Shown here piece after piece: positions 23,146 through 29,721 of a stretch of DNA of 32,962 nt. The position numbers and the translations under genes are program-made. The stretch lies in NCBI GenBank assembly GCA_902775105.1, contig CACYLC010000017.1, positions 1-32,962 of the forward strand, written 5' to 3'. The stretch comes from Oscillospiraceae bacterium. GTDB taxonomy: Bacteria > Bacillota > Clostridia > Oscillospirales > Oscillospiraceae. Positions within the stretch are counted from its first letter, which is position 1; every line of letters starts with the position of its first letter. The notes under the pieces are model-generated. The model did no database searches and was not told where the DNA came from. It was given only the letters and a program-made list of their open reading frames with translations.

Positions 23146-25425
23146 ATGCCGGACGAAGCGCTGTTTTCCCAAGACGACCGGGAGCAGCTGGAGGCCACCG
23201 CCGAGGCGGTCATTTTTCAGAACCGGGACAACGGCTATACCGTCCTCCGTGTTTCCGGAGGAGGGGACCACTTCACCGTTGTTGGCACTATGCCCCAGAT
23301 CGGCCCCGGGGAGCTGCTGACCTTGACGGGCAAGTGGGTGGAGCACCCCTCCTTCGGCAGACAATTTAAAGCGGACTCCGTCCAGGTGAGACTTCCCACC
23401 GGGACGGAGTCTATCTATCGCTATCTGGCCTCCGGCGTCATCAAGGGCATCGGAGAGAAGATGGCGAGAAAGCTGGTGGACAAGTTCGGGGCGGAGACCT
23501 TTCAGGTGCTGGAATGCGACCCGGACAGGCTGGCCTCTGTCAAGGGCATGACGCCGAAAAAGGCGAGGGCGGCGCAGGCGGAGTTTATCGCAAAATCCGG
23601 CATGCGCAGCCTGCTGGAATTTCTCTCCCAAAACAGTCTGCCTGTGGAGCTGGGGCCCAAGCTGTGGAAGTATTACGGCCCCGGGGCGCTGGACGTGCTC
23701 CTTGCAAACCCCTATGTGCTCTTAAACAGCGATCTGGAGGTGAACTTTCAGACTGCCGACCGCCTTGCCTGTGCTGCCGGCATCCACGCCGACGACAGTC
23801 AGCGTCTGGAGGCGGGGGTGCTCTACACCCTGAGCCACAATCTGGATAACGGCCACGTCTTTCTGCCGGAGGAAAAGCTGCTCATGGCGGCGGGGCAGCT
23901 CCTGAATACCGACCCTCAGGTTCCCATTTTTCCGGAGATGCTGGACGATGCCCTTGCCCGGCTGGAACTGCGGGCGCAGGTGGTGCGGGAGAATGTGCTG
24001 GGGGTCTCCGCTGTCTACCGTGCGGATCTCTACTACGCGGAGGAGTATATTGCCCAACGGCTCCGGGATATGGCGCAAAACGAATTACTGGTGCCGGAGC
24101 GGCTGGACAAGCTCGTTGACGGCGTGGAGCGGTCAGAGGGCATCCACTACGCCACCCAGCAGCGTCAGGCGGTGGAAATGGCGGCCCGGCGTCAGGTCAT
24201 CCTGCTCACCGGCGGCCCCGGTACCGGCAAGACTACCACATTAAAAGGGATTCTCTCCTGCTTTGACGCCATGGGCTTGGAGACCAGCTTGGCCGCCCCC
24301 ACCGGACGGGCGGCTAAGCGGCTGGGAGAGCTCTGCGGCACCGAGGCGTTTACCATCCACCGCCTTCTGGAGGCGGGCTACGATCAGGAGACCGGAAAAC
24401 TGGCCTTTTCCCACGACGAGGACGATCCCCTGGACGCCGAGGCGGTCATTGTGGACGAGATGAGTATGGTGGATGTGCCCCTCATGGACGCCCTTTTGCG
24501 GGCGGTCTCCAACACCTGCCGCCTGGTGCTGGTGGGCGATCCGGATCAGCTGCCCAGTGTCGGCCCGGGACAGCTCTTTGACCATCTGATCCGCAGCGAG
24601 GTCATCCCGACCGTCCGCCTTACCGAGATTTTTCGGCAGGCGCAGGAATCCGGCATCGTTATGGGCGCCCATCAGGTGAATCAGGGCATCCTGCCGCCCC
24701 TTGCCAACGGAGGGGGGCGGAAGGATTTCTTCTTCCTCCGCCGCTTACAGGGGGAGCAGGCAGTACAGACTATCGTGGAGCTGTGCAGAACCCGGCTGCC
24801 TCAGAATATGGGCATTCCCTCCGACCAGATTCAGGTACTGTCCCCCACAAGGCGCTACATCACCGGCACGGCGAATCTGAATAAGGAATTGCAGGCGGCG
24901 CTGAATCCTCCGTCTGAGGACAAGGGGGAAGTGAAGCTCGGCTCGGTGGTCTTTCGTACCGGCGACCGGGTCATGCAGATCCGCAACAACTACGACATCA
25001 TGTGGCGGGAGGAGGACGGCCTGAAGGGCGGCCTGGGCATCTTCAACGGAGACATCGGCGTTGTCCGGGAGGCCGACCCCAGAGACCGGACAGTGAAGGT
25101 CTCCTTTGACGGACGGGTGGTGGAGTATTCCTCCGATCTGCTCCCGGAGCTGGAGCTTGCCTACGCCATGACCGTCCATAAATCTCAGGGCAGTGAGTAC
25201 AGAGCGGTCATCCTTGCCGCTGTCAGCGGAGCGCCCATGCTGCTGACGAGGGGCGTGCTCTATACCGGCATTACCCGGGCGAGAGATTTGTTTATCGCCG
25301 TGGGAGACGAGCAGGTGTTGGAGAAGATGGTGGCGAACAACAGGCAGACCAGAAGGTACAGCGGACTGCGGGGACGGCTCACGGGCGAGGTGCAGCCAAG
25401 TGAGCCGGAGGTACTGCCGTTTTAG
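23146..25425 (+). CDS. recD2: RecD2-type ATP-dependent DNA helicase
   Basis: This 759-residue SF1B helicase has the stand-alone RecD2 layout: an N-terminal OB-like region, helix-hairpin-helix segments around residues 95-150 (GVIKGIGEKMARKLV, LASVKGMTPKKA), then the helicase core. Walker A is LTGGPGTGKTTTLKG near 351, Walker B/DExx is VIVDEMSM near 436, and the C-terminal motif is AMTVHKSQGSEY. RecD2 unwinds 5' to 3' without RecBC and contributes to replication fork repair and mismatch repair in Firmicutes. AGGAG precedes the ATG. It is the last gene of a short operon, close to the SOS-controlled uvr cluster, but no LexA box precedes it. Confidence 0.96.
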   Translation: MPDEALFSQDDREQLEATAEAVIFQNRDNGYTVLRVSGGGDHFTVVGTMPQIGPGELLTLTGKWVEHPSFGRQFKADSVQVRLPTGTESIYRYLASGVIKGIGEKMARKLVDKFGAETFQVLECDPDRLASVKGMTPKKARAAQAEFIAKSGMRSLLEFLSQNSLPVELGPKLWKYYGPGALDVLLANPYVLLNSDLEVNFQTADRLACAAGIHADDSQRLEAGVLYTLSHNLDNGHVFLPEEKLLMAAGQLLNTDPQVPIFPEMLDDALARLELRAQVVRENVLGVSAVYRADLYYAEEYIAQRLRDMAQNELLVPERLDKLVDGVERSEGIHYATQQRQAVEMAARRQVILLTGGPGTGKTTTLKGILSCFDAMGLETSLAAPTGRAAKRLGELCGTEAFTIHRLLEAGYDQETGKLAFSHDEDDPLDAEAVIVDEMSMVDVPLMDALLRAVSNTCRLVLVGDPDQLPSVGPGQLFDHLIRSEVIPTVRLTEIFRQAQESGIVMGAHQVNQGILPPLANGGGRKDFFFLRRLQGEQAVQTIVELCRTRLPQNMGIPSDQIQVLSPTRRYITGTANLNKELQAALNPPSEDKGEVKLGSVVFRTGDRVMQIRNNYDIMWREEDGLKGGLGIFNGDIGVVREADPRDRTVKVSFDGRVVEYSSDLLPELELAYAMTVHKSQGSEYRAVILAAVSGAPMLLTRGVLYTGITRARDLFIAVGDEQVLEKMVANNRQTRRYSGLRGRLTGEVQPSEPEVLPF

Positions 25426-25436
25426 ACTCGGAATCG

Positions 25437-25465
25437 TTGCAAATACTGAAATTTTGTGTTATTCT
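25437..25465 (+). promoter_or_regulatory. Promoter of the putative type I toxin mRNA
   Basis: -35 TTGCAA (25437-25442), 17-base spacer, -10 TATTCT (25460-25465), in an AT-rich patch just after recD2. It predicts a transcript starting near 25472 with a leader of about 115 bases. Confidence 0.55.
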
Positions 25466-25471
25466 GTCAGT

Positions 25472-25497
25472 GGCGTTGCCGGTCAAACGGCAACGCC
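25472..25497 (+). promoter_or_regulatory. 5' hairpin of the toxin mRNA
   Basis: GGCGTTGCCG (25472-25481) and CGGCAACGCC (25488-25497) form a perfect 10-bp stem with a 6-base loop at or near the predicted mRNA 5' end. Such structures stabilise type I toxin messages. It might also act as the end structure of recD2 mRNA, but no T tract follows. Confidence 0.6.
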
Positions 25498-25554
25498 GGC
25501 GCTGCCAGTAAAACGGTAGGCGGTTGTCCCTCTTTAGACGGAGGGAGACTTCTT

Positions 25555-25581
25555 CGCCCTCTGATCTGATGAAAGGGGGCG
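25555..25581 (+). promoter_or_regulatory. Hairpin hiding the toxin ribosome binding site
   Basis: CGCCCTC (25555-25561) can pair with GGGGGCG (25575-25581), which is the ribosome binding site of the 28-codon ORF. The stem has seven pairs including one G-U. Burying the ribosome binding site is a known trait of type I toxin mRNAs. Confidence 0.6.
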
Positions 25582-25586
25582 GTTCG

Positions 25587-25673
25587 ATGGTTACATATTC
25601 TGATTTGATTCAAATCGGCATTTTAATTGTTGAAATCATTGGCCTCGTTATTCTGGTCAATAAAAAGAAGTAA
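25587..25673 (+). CDS. 28-residue hydrophobic peptide, putative type I toxin (holin-like toxin family)
   Basis: This tiny ORF encodes MVTYSDLIQ, then a continuous hydrophobic segment to about residue 24, ending in the cationic tail NKKK. Length, single membrane span and lysine tail match the small putative holin-like toxins of Firmicutes (TxpA/BsrG-like type I toxins), which insert into the membrane. AAAGGGGG lies 7 bases before the ATG. A promoter and structured leader lie upstream, and a convergent antisense RNA gene with its own promoter and terminator overlaps the 3' end, as in txpA/RatA and bsrG/SR4. Assignment rests on these combined features; I cannot confirm family membership without a profile search. 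Confidence 0.75.
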   Translation: MVTYSDLIQIGILIVEIIGLVILVNKKK

Positions 25674-25702
25674 CCGCCCAGCCTCCAAGCAAGCGGTTAC
25701 TT
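25657..25702. terminator. Terminator shared by toxin mRNA and antisense RNA
   Basis: Arms 25668-25677 and 25693-25702 pair perfectly over 10 bp with a 15-base loop. On the minus strand it is followed by CTTTTTATTG (complement of 25657-25667), a good T tract. On the plus strand the following run is weak. Confidence 0.75.
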
Positions 25703-25753
25703 CTATGAAGTAAGATGTGAGGGGCAACCGTCTATCGGCAGCGCCCTTACTAT
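25657..25753 (-). ncRNA. Putative antisense antitoxin RNA
   Basis: A minus-strand transcript of about 95-100 bases is predicted from the promoter at 25760-25788 to the terminator ending near 25657. It would overlap the last 15 or so bases of the toxin ORF and the 3' part of its mRNA. The 5' half can fold into its own stem (CTTAC at the far end with GTAAG, and GGGCGC-like with GCCCCT, within 25709-25750). Two-stem antisense RNAs of this kind are the antitoxins of txpA/RatA-type systems. Confidence 0.65.
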
Positions 25754-25759
25754 GCCTAT

Positions 25760-25788
25760 ATTATAGCTTTGAAACCGGACTAAGTCAA
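25760..25788 (-). promoter_or_regulatory. Promoter of the antisense RNA
   Basis: On the minus strand: -35 TTGACT (25783-25788), 17-base spacer, perfect -10 TATAAT (25760-25765). It is stronger than the toxin promoter, as expected for an antitoxin RNA. Confidence 0.75.
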
Positions 25789-25828
25789 CGAAAAGATATA
25801 AAACAGGCCAAAACAGATAAAATCCCCC

Positions 25829-25857
25829 TTGACAAGGGGAGGAAATCTGCCTATAAT
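25829..25857 (+). promoter_or_regulatory. Consensus promoter of the infC operon
   Basis: Perfect -35 TTGACA (25829-25834), 17-base spacer and perfect -10 TATAAT (25852-25857). It lies about 40 bases from, and divergent to, the antisense RNA promoter. Confidence 0.88.
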
Positions 25858-25863
25858 AACTTC

Positions 25864-25997
25864 TGCACAATAAAGAAGGAACGGTGTCCCGTCCTCACCT
25901 GCCGCCATCGGCGTCTGGTCAACATTGGTTTTCTACCCGGCTTTGCCGGAGTTTTGCCATGCGGATACCGTTTCGGTATTCGCTCTTATTATTTTTT
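25864..25997 (+). promoter_or_regulatory. Ribosomal leader attenuator of infC (L20-leader type)
   Basis: The leader ends in a perfect terminator: a 10-bp stem (25961-25970 with 25974-25983, one G-U), a TTT loop, then TCTTATTATTTTTT up to 25997, directly abutting the infC ribosome binding site. An upstream hairpin CCGGC/GCCGG occupies 25937-25949. In Firmicutes, L20 binds the infC leader and promotes this kind of termination. Position and structure fit; membership in the L20-leader RNA family needs a covariance search. Confidence 0.7.
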
Positions 25998-26011
25998 GGA
26001 GGTGTTTCCGT

Positions 26012-26593
26012 ATTAGCAGCATGACGCATCAGGTCAACGAGGACATTCGTGATCGGGAAGTCCGTGTGATTTCCGCCACCGGAGAGCAGCTGGGCATTAT
26101 GTCCGCCCGGGACGCTCTGGAGCTGGCCCAGCGGCAGGATCTGGATCTGGTCAAGATCTCTCCCAAGGCAGTCCCGCCCGTGTGCAAGATTATGGATTAC
26201 GGCCGTTTCCGCTTCGAGCAGGCGAAAAAGGAGAAGGAGATCCGGAAGAATCAGCACATTGTGGAGATCAAAGAGGTTCGTATGTCTCCCAGCATCGACA
26301 GCGGCGACTTCAACGTAAAGCTCCGCAACGCCAAGAAGTTTCTGGCCGAGGGCAATCGTGTCAAGGTGGCCGTTCGGTTCCGGGGCCGTGAGATGGCCCA
26401 TACGGAGATCGGAGCTGACCTGCTGGAGCGTTTTGCCGAACAATGCGGCGACGTGGCCAATCTGGACAAGAAGCCCAATCTGGAGGGTCGGCACATGATT
26501 ATGTTCCTGTCCCCCAAGACCGCCAAGGATCTGGCCGCAGCGGCCAAGAAGGCGGCGGCGGAAGCCAAAGAGGCCGAACAGGTAAATCAGTAA
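26012..26593 (+). CDS. infC: Translation initiation factor IF-3 (AUU start)
   Basis: This 193-residue protein is IF-3: an N-terminal domain (QVNEDIRDREVRVISATGEQLGI), a lysine-rich linker, and the C-terminal domain (IKEVRMSPSIDSGDFNVKLRNAKKFL, VKVAVRFRGREMAH). It binds the 30S subunit, blocks early 50S joining and checks start codons. GGAGGTG ends 7-9 bases before ATT at 26012, whereas the first in-frame ATG (26021) is 18 bases from GGAGG. An AUU start is the known self-control device of infC, because IF-3 rejects non-standard starts. The long frame from 25925 would read through the leader terminator and is rejected. Confidence 0.95.
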   Translation: MSSMTHQVNEDIRDREVRVISATGEQLGIMSARDALELAQRQDLDLVKISPKAVPPVCKIMDYGRFRFEQAKKEKEIRKNQHIVEIKEVRMSPSIDSGDFNVKLRNAKKFLAEGNRVKVAVRFRGREMAHTEIGADLLERFAEQCGDVANLDKKPNLEGRHMIMFLSPKTAKDLAAAAKKAAAEAKEAEQVNQ

Positions 26594-26634
26594 CCCCGGC
26601 GGGTCGTTCCGCCTGACGAAAGGAGAAATTCATC

Positions 26635-27141
26635 ATGCCTAAGATGAAAACCCACAGCGGTTCCAAGAAAAGATTCTCGCTCACCAAGAGCGGCAAGGTC
26701 AAGCGTGCCCACGCTTTCAAGTCCCACCTGCTGAATGGTCATGGCAAGACCACCAAGCGTAAGAGAGGCCTCCGCAAGGGCGCTTACGCGGATGTCACCA
26801 ACGCCGCAACCATCCGCAAAAGACGCAATAAGGTTCTGAAGCTGGCAAAGGGCTATTGGGGTTCCAAGAGCAAGCATTTTAAGATGGCCAAGCAGGCCGT
26901 CATGAAGTCCGGCAATTATGCCTATATCGGCCGCCGCCAGAAGAAGCGTGACTTCCGCCGTCTGTGGATCACCCGTATCTCCGCCGCCGCAAAGATCAAC
27001 GGCCTGAACTACTCCACTTTTGTGCACGGCTTGAAGCTGGCTGATGTCCAGATCGACCGCAAGATCCTGGCTGATCTGGCTGTCAACGACGCCGCCGCTT
27101 TCACCCAGCTGGCTGAGCTGGCTAAGAGCAAGCTGGCCTAA
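26635..27141 (+). CDS. rplT: Fused ribosomal proteins L35 and L20 (rpmI-rplT fusion)
   Basis: One uninterrupted 168-codon ORF encodes L35 followed by L20. Residues 1 to about 58 are L35 ([43 protein letters not shown]). From about residue 60 the sequence is L20 ([37 protein letters not shown], and C-terminal [16 protein letters not shown]). The usual last few L35 residues, stop codon, spacer and first nine or so L20 residues are missing. No internal start or ribosome binding site could make L20 separately. AAAGGAG precedes the ATG, and the gene follows infC as rpmI and rplT normally do. It may be a true fusion or an in-frame deletion/assembly error; codon use is normal across the join. Both domains otherwise look intact. 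Confidence 0.93.
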   Translation: MPKMKTHSGSKKRFSLTKSGKVKRAHAFKSHLLNGHGKTTKRKRGLRKGAYADVTNAATIRKRRNKVLKLAKGYWGSKSKHFKMAKQAVMKSGNYAYIGRRQKKRDFRRLWITRISAAAKINGLNYSTFVHGLKLADVQIDRKILADLAVNDAAAFTQLAELAKSKLA

Positions 27142-27155
27142 ACAGATACAGACTG

Positions 27156-27188
27156 ACCCCCGCCTCATTTGAGGCGGGGGTTGTGCGT
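27156..27188 (+). terminator. Terminator of the infC operon
   Basis: ACCCCCGCCTC (27156-27166) pairs with GAGGCGGGGGTT (27171-27182) around an ATTT loop, 15 bases past the stop. The T run is short. Confidence 0.8.
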
Positions 27189-27202
27189 TCAAAAGGCCGG
27201 GA

Positions 27203-27263
27203 CGGGCGATTCACGATCAGGAGCCACGAAGTGGCGGGCATACCCCTTGAGGGTAATCGCCCG
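27203..27263. repeat. Cruciform-like structured intergenic element
   Basis: A 9-bp outer inverted repeat (27203-27211 with 27255-27263) encloses two inner hairpins: GCCAC GAA GTGGC (27223-27235) and CCC TTGA GGG (27244-27253). The multi-branched fold has no T tract. It could be a small mobile or structured repeat; no second copy is in the window. Confidence 0.6.
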
Positions 27264-27342
27264 CTTTACCACCTGTCCTCTCACCAAACACCTCCCTTCC
27301 CCATAAACTGAACTGTAATCTGTTCACCGAAGGGGAATTTTT

Positions 27343-28137
27343 ATGCTGCAACATCTGTTCTGGGCCGGGGCGGGCACCGGCTTTACCTTTCTCATGACTA
27401 CGCTGGGGGCGGCAATGGTTTTTTTTGTCCGAAACGCCATGGCCGACCGGCTCCAGCGTTGCTTTCTCGGCTTTGCCGCCGGGGTGATGATCGCCGCCAG
27501 CGTGTGGAGTCTGTTGATCCCGTCCATCGAACAGGGAGAGGCTCAGGGGCTGCCCGGCTGGCTGCCTGCCGCTGCGGGGTTTAGTCTGGGCGTCTGCTTC
27601 CTGCTGGGGCTGGATCATCTGCTGCCCCATCTCCATACCGTTCTTGGCGTGCAGGAGGGACTGCCCAGTCACTTTCACCGCACCACCCTCCTGGTGCTGG
27701 CCGTCACGCTGCACAATATCCCGGAGGGCATGGCGGTGGGACTCAGCTTCGCCCTCGCCGCCCAGCAGGACGGGGACGCCGCCGCCCTTGCAGGAGCCAT
27801 GGCGCTGGCACTGGGTATCGGCATCCAGAACTTTCCCGAGGGAGCGGCGGTCTCTCTCCCTCTCCGCAGCGAGGGCATGAGTCGGGGGAGAGCGTTCGTG
27901 GCGGGCAGCCTCTCCGGCATTGTGGAGCCGCTGTTCGGACTCATGGCAGTGCTTGCCTCCGGCCTGCTCCGGAGTGCCATGCCCTGGCTTTTGAGCTTCG
28001 CCGCCGGAGCCATGCTCTACGTGGTGGTGGAGGAGCTGATCCCGGAGGCCAATGTCGCTCCCCACAGCGACGCCGGAACACTGGGAGCCATGGCGGGCTT
28101 TCTGGTGATGATGGTGCTGGATGTGGTGCTGGGGTGA
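27343..28137 (+). CDS. ZIP family divalent metal transporter
   Basis: This 264-residue membrane protein has about eight transmembrane segments and the ZIP metal-path motifs HNIPEG (residues 124-129) in helix 4 and QNFPEG (162-167) in helix 5. A histidine-rich loop lies between about residues 92 and 112. The family moves Zn2+ and sometimes other divalent metals into the cytoplasm. Similarity is closest in style to the bacterial ZupT/GufA branch. AAGGGG precedes the ATG. No promoter of good quality was noticed upstream, and no Zur-type dyad was recognised. A degenerate heptamer tract begins in its stop codon. Confidence 0.93.
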   Translation: MLQHLFWAGAGTGFTFLMTTLGAAMVFFVRNAMADRLQRCFLGFAAGVMIAASVWSLLIPSIEQGEAQGLPGWLPAAAGFSLGVCFLLGLDHLLPHLHTVLGVQEGLPSHFHRTTLLVLAVTLHNIPEGMAVGLSFALAAQQDGDAAALAGAMALALGIGIQNFPEGAAVSLPLRSEGMSRGRAFVAGSLSGIVEPLFGLMAVLASGLLRSAMPWLLSFAAGAMLYVVVEELIPEANVAPHSDAGTLGAMAGFLVMMVLDVVLG

Positions 28138-28159
28138 GTATAGAGCTTTGAGTTGAGAG
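28136..28159 (+). repeat. Degenerate heptamer tract after the ZIP gene
   Basis: GAGTATA, GAGCTTT, GAGTTGA and GAG follow in register, starting inside the TGA stop codon. It is a decayed member of the tracts at 11950 and 16467. Confidence 0.6.
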
Positions 28160-28193
28160 AAACCATGCTTTGGCGCAAATTCCTCCGATTTCC

Positions 28194-28222
28194 TTGTCTT
28201 TCCCCACGGAAACTGCTATAAT
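28194..28222 (+). promoter_or_regulatory. Sigma-A promoter of pyrE
   Basis: -35 TTGTCT (28194-28199), 17-base spacer, -10 TATAAT (28217-28222). The leader is only about 25 bases, so there is no room for a PyrR attenuator. Confidence 0.75.
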
Positions 28223-28254
28223 AACAGAAACCATTTCCGCAGGGAGGACATTTT

Positions 28255-28926
28255 ATGACCTACAAAGAGGAATTCATCACCTTTATGGTGCGCTCCGGCG
28301 TGCTGACCTTCGGGGACTTCACCACCAAGAGCGGCCGCAAGACCCCCTACTTCGTCAACACCGGCAACTACAAGACCGGCGCTCAGGCCGCCCAGCTGGG
28401 CGACTACTACGCCGCCTGCATCCAGGAAAACCTGCCGGACGGCATCACCGCCCTCTTTGGCCCGGCCTATAAGGGGATTCCGCTGGCCGTGGCGGCGGCC
28501 TCCTCCCTCTATCGGAACTATGACCGTGACCTGCCCTACTGCTTCAACCGCAAGGAGGCCAAGGATCACGGCGAGGGCGGTTCCATGGTGGGCTATAAGC
28601 CTCAGGACGGGGACGATATCGCCATCATCGAGGACGTGGTCACTGCAGGCACCGCCGTCCGGGAGTCCATCGCCCTCTTTGAGCAGGTGGCAAAGGTGAA
28701 TATCAAAGCGCTCTTTGTCTCCGTAGACCGGATGGAGCGGGGCACAAGAGACTGCTCCACGCTGGACGAGCTGCGGCAGGACTACGGCATTGCCGTCTAT
28801 CCCATCGTCACCGTCCGGGAGGTCATCTCCTTCCTCCACAACAACCCCATCGACGGCAAGGTCTATATCGACGACGACATGAAGGCCAGGATGGAGGCCT
28901 ACTTGGAGCTGTATGGAGCCAAATAA
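28255..28926 (+). CDS. pyrE: Orotate phosphoribosyltransferase
   Basis: This 223-residue protein converts orotate and PRPP to OMP in pyrimidine synthesis. Family marks are the N-terminal GDFTTKSGRKTPYFVNTGNY substrate region, FGPAYKGIPLAVA, the KEAKDHGEGG flexible loop with catalytic lysines, and the PRPP-binding motif IAIIEDVVTAGTAV near residues 122-135. GGGAGG lies upstream of the ATG. It is separated from other pyr genes, at least in this window. Its last codons overlap the radC start by 14 bases, so the two are cotranscribed and translationally coupled. Confidence 0.97.
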   Translation: MTYKEEFITFMVRSGVLTFGDFTTKSGRKTPYFVNTGNYKTGAQAAQLGDYYAACIQENLPDGITALFGPAYKGIPLAVAAASSLYRNYDRDLPYCFNRKEAKDHGEGGSMVGYKPQDGDDIAIIEDVVTAGTAVRESIALFEQVAKVNIKALFVSVDRMERGTRDCSTLDELRQDYGIAVYPIVTVREVISFLHNNPIDGKVYIDDDMKARMEAYLELYGAK

Positions 28927-29629
28927 GCTGCCGAAACCCAAGAGCATTCATACGGGACACCGACTGCGGACAAAACAACAGTTTTTGGAATACGGCGGAG
29001 AACACCTCCACGACCACCAGATGTTGGAGCTGATCCTGTTCTACACCCACCCGCAGGGGGACGTGAATCCCCTGGCGCACACGCTCATTGACCGGTTCGG
29101 CAGTCTCCGGGCAGTGTTGGAGGCGCCGGAGGAGGAGCTGGTCAAGGTGGTGGGCATCACCGACCATTCCGTCACCCTCTTTAAGCTGTTCATTGAGGTC
29201 ATGCGCCGCTATCATCGGGACGACATTGTGCCAGGTACGGCAGTGACTTCCACAGAGGAGGCGGCGGAGCTGCTGCGTCACTGCTTTGTGGGGCTGACGG
29301 TGGAGACACTCTATATGCTGTCGGTAGACGCCAAGGGCAAGCTGCTGGGCTGCGACCATATCAGCCGGGGCGCCGTGGACGCTGTCCTGCTGGATCAGCG
29401 CCGGGTGGTGGAAAAGGCCATCCAGCGCCGGGCAAGTCAGGTCTATCTGGCGCATTGCCACGCCACCGGCTATGCCATGCCCTCCAAAGAGGATGTCTGG
29501 GCGACCCGCCGCCTGCGTCAGGCGCTGGAGCCGCTGAATATCCGCCTGAACGACCATCTGGTCTTTGCCGACGGGGACTATGTGTCTATGGTGCAGTCGG
29601 GACTGATTGAAAACTATTTATTGAGATAA
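28913..29629 (+). CDS. radC: RadC family JAB-domain protein
   Basis: This 238-residue protein has the RadC layout: an N-terminal helix-hairpin-helix part (RFGSLRAVLEAPEEELVKVVGI) and a C-terminal JAB/MPN metalloprotease-like domain. Metal ligands His181, His183 and Asp194 with Ser191 are in HCHATGYAMPSKED, keeping HxH-x7-SxxD. The usual HNHPSGD core reads HCHATGY, and the position where I expect the JAMM glutamate is Asp148 (GCDHISRG). So the site is altered but may still bind metal. RadC is named for a repair role that was later attributed to another gene, and its function is unclear. The start lies within pyrE. Confidence 0.9.
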   Translation: MEPNKLPKPKSIHTGHRLRTKQQFLEYGGEHLHDHQMLELILFYTHPQGDVNPLAHTLIDRFGSLRAVLEAPEEELVKVVGITDHSVTLFKLFIEVMRRYHRDDIVPGTAVTSTEEAAELLRHCFVGLTVETLYMLSVDAKGKLLGCDHISRGAVDAVLLDQRRVVEKAIQRRASQVYLAHCHATGYAMPSKEDVWATRRLRQALEPLNIRLNDHLVFADGDYVSMVQSGLIENYLLR

Positions 29630-29672
29630 AACGACGGAGGATCGCCATTTTCGGCAATTCTCCGTCGTTTTT
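29628..29672. terminator. Bidirectional terminator between radC and the ComM-like gene
   Basis: ACGACGGAG (29631-29639) pairs with CTCCGTCGT (29660-29668), with A residues before and TTTTT after. The spacer contains a smaller GCC/GGC hairpin. It separates convergent genes. Confidence 0.83.
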
Positions 29673-29721
29673 GCAGATAAAATTGCATTGATACCCTGTT
29701 AGCAAATAAAAATGAACGGCC

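Noticed and set aside
25925..26593. Long infC frame starting at 25925
   Set aside because: It would translate the leader terminator hairpin and has no ribosome binding site; AUU at 26012 has one at correct spacing.
28223..28254. PyrR-type attenuator before pyrE
   Set aside because: The leader is only about 25 bases long with no terminator hairpin.
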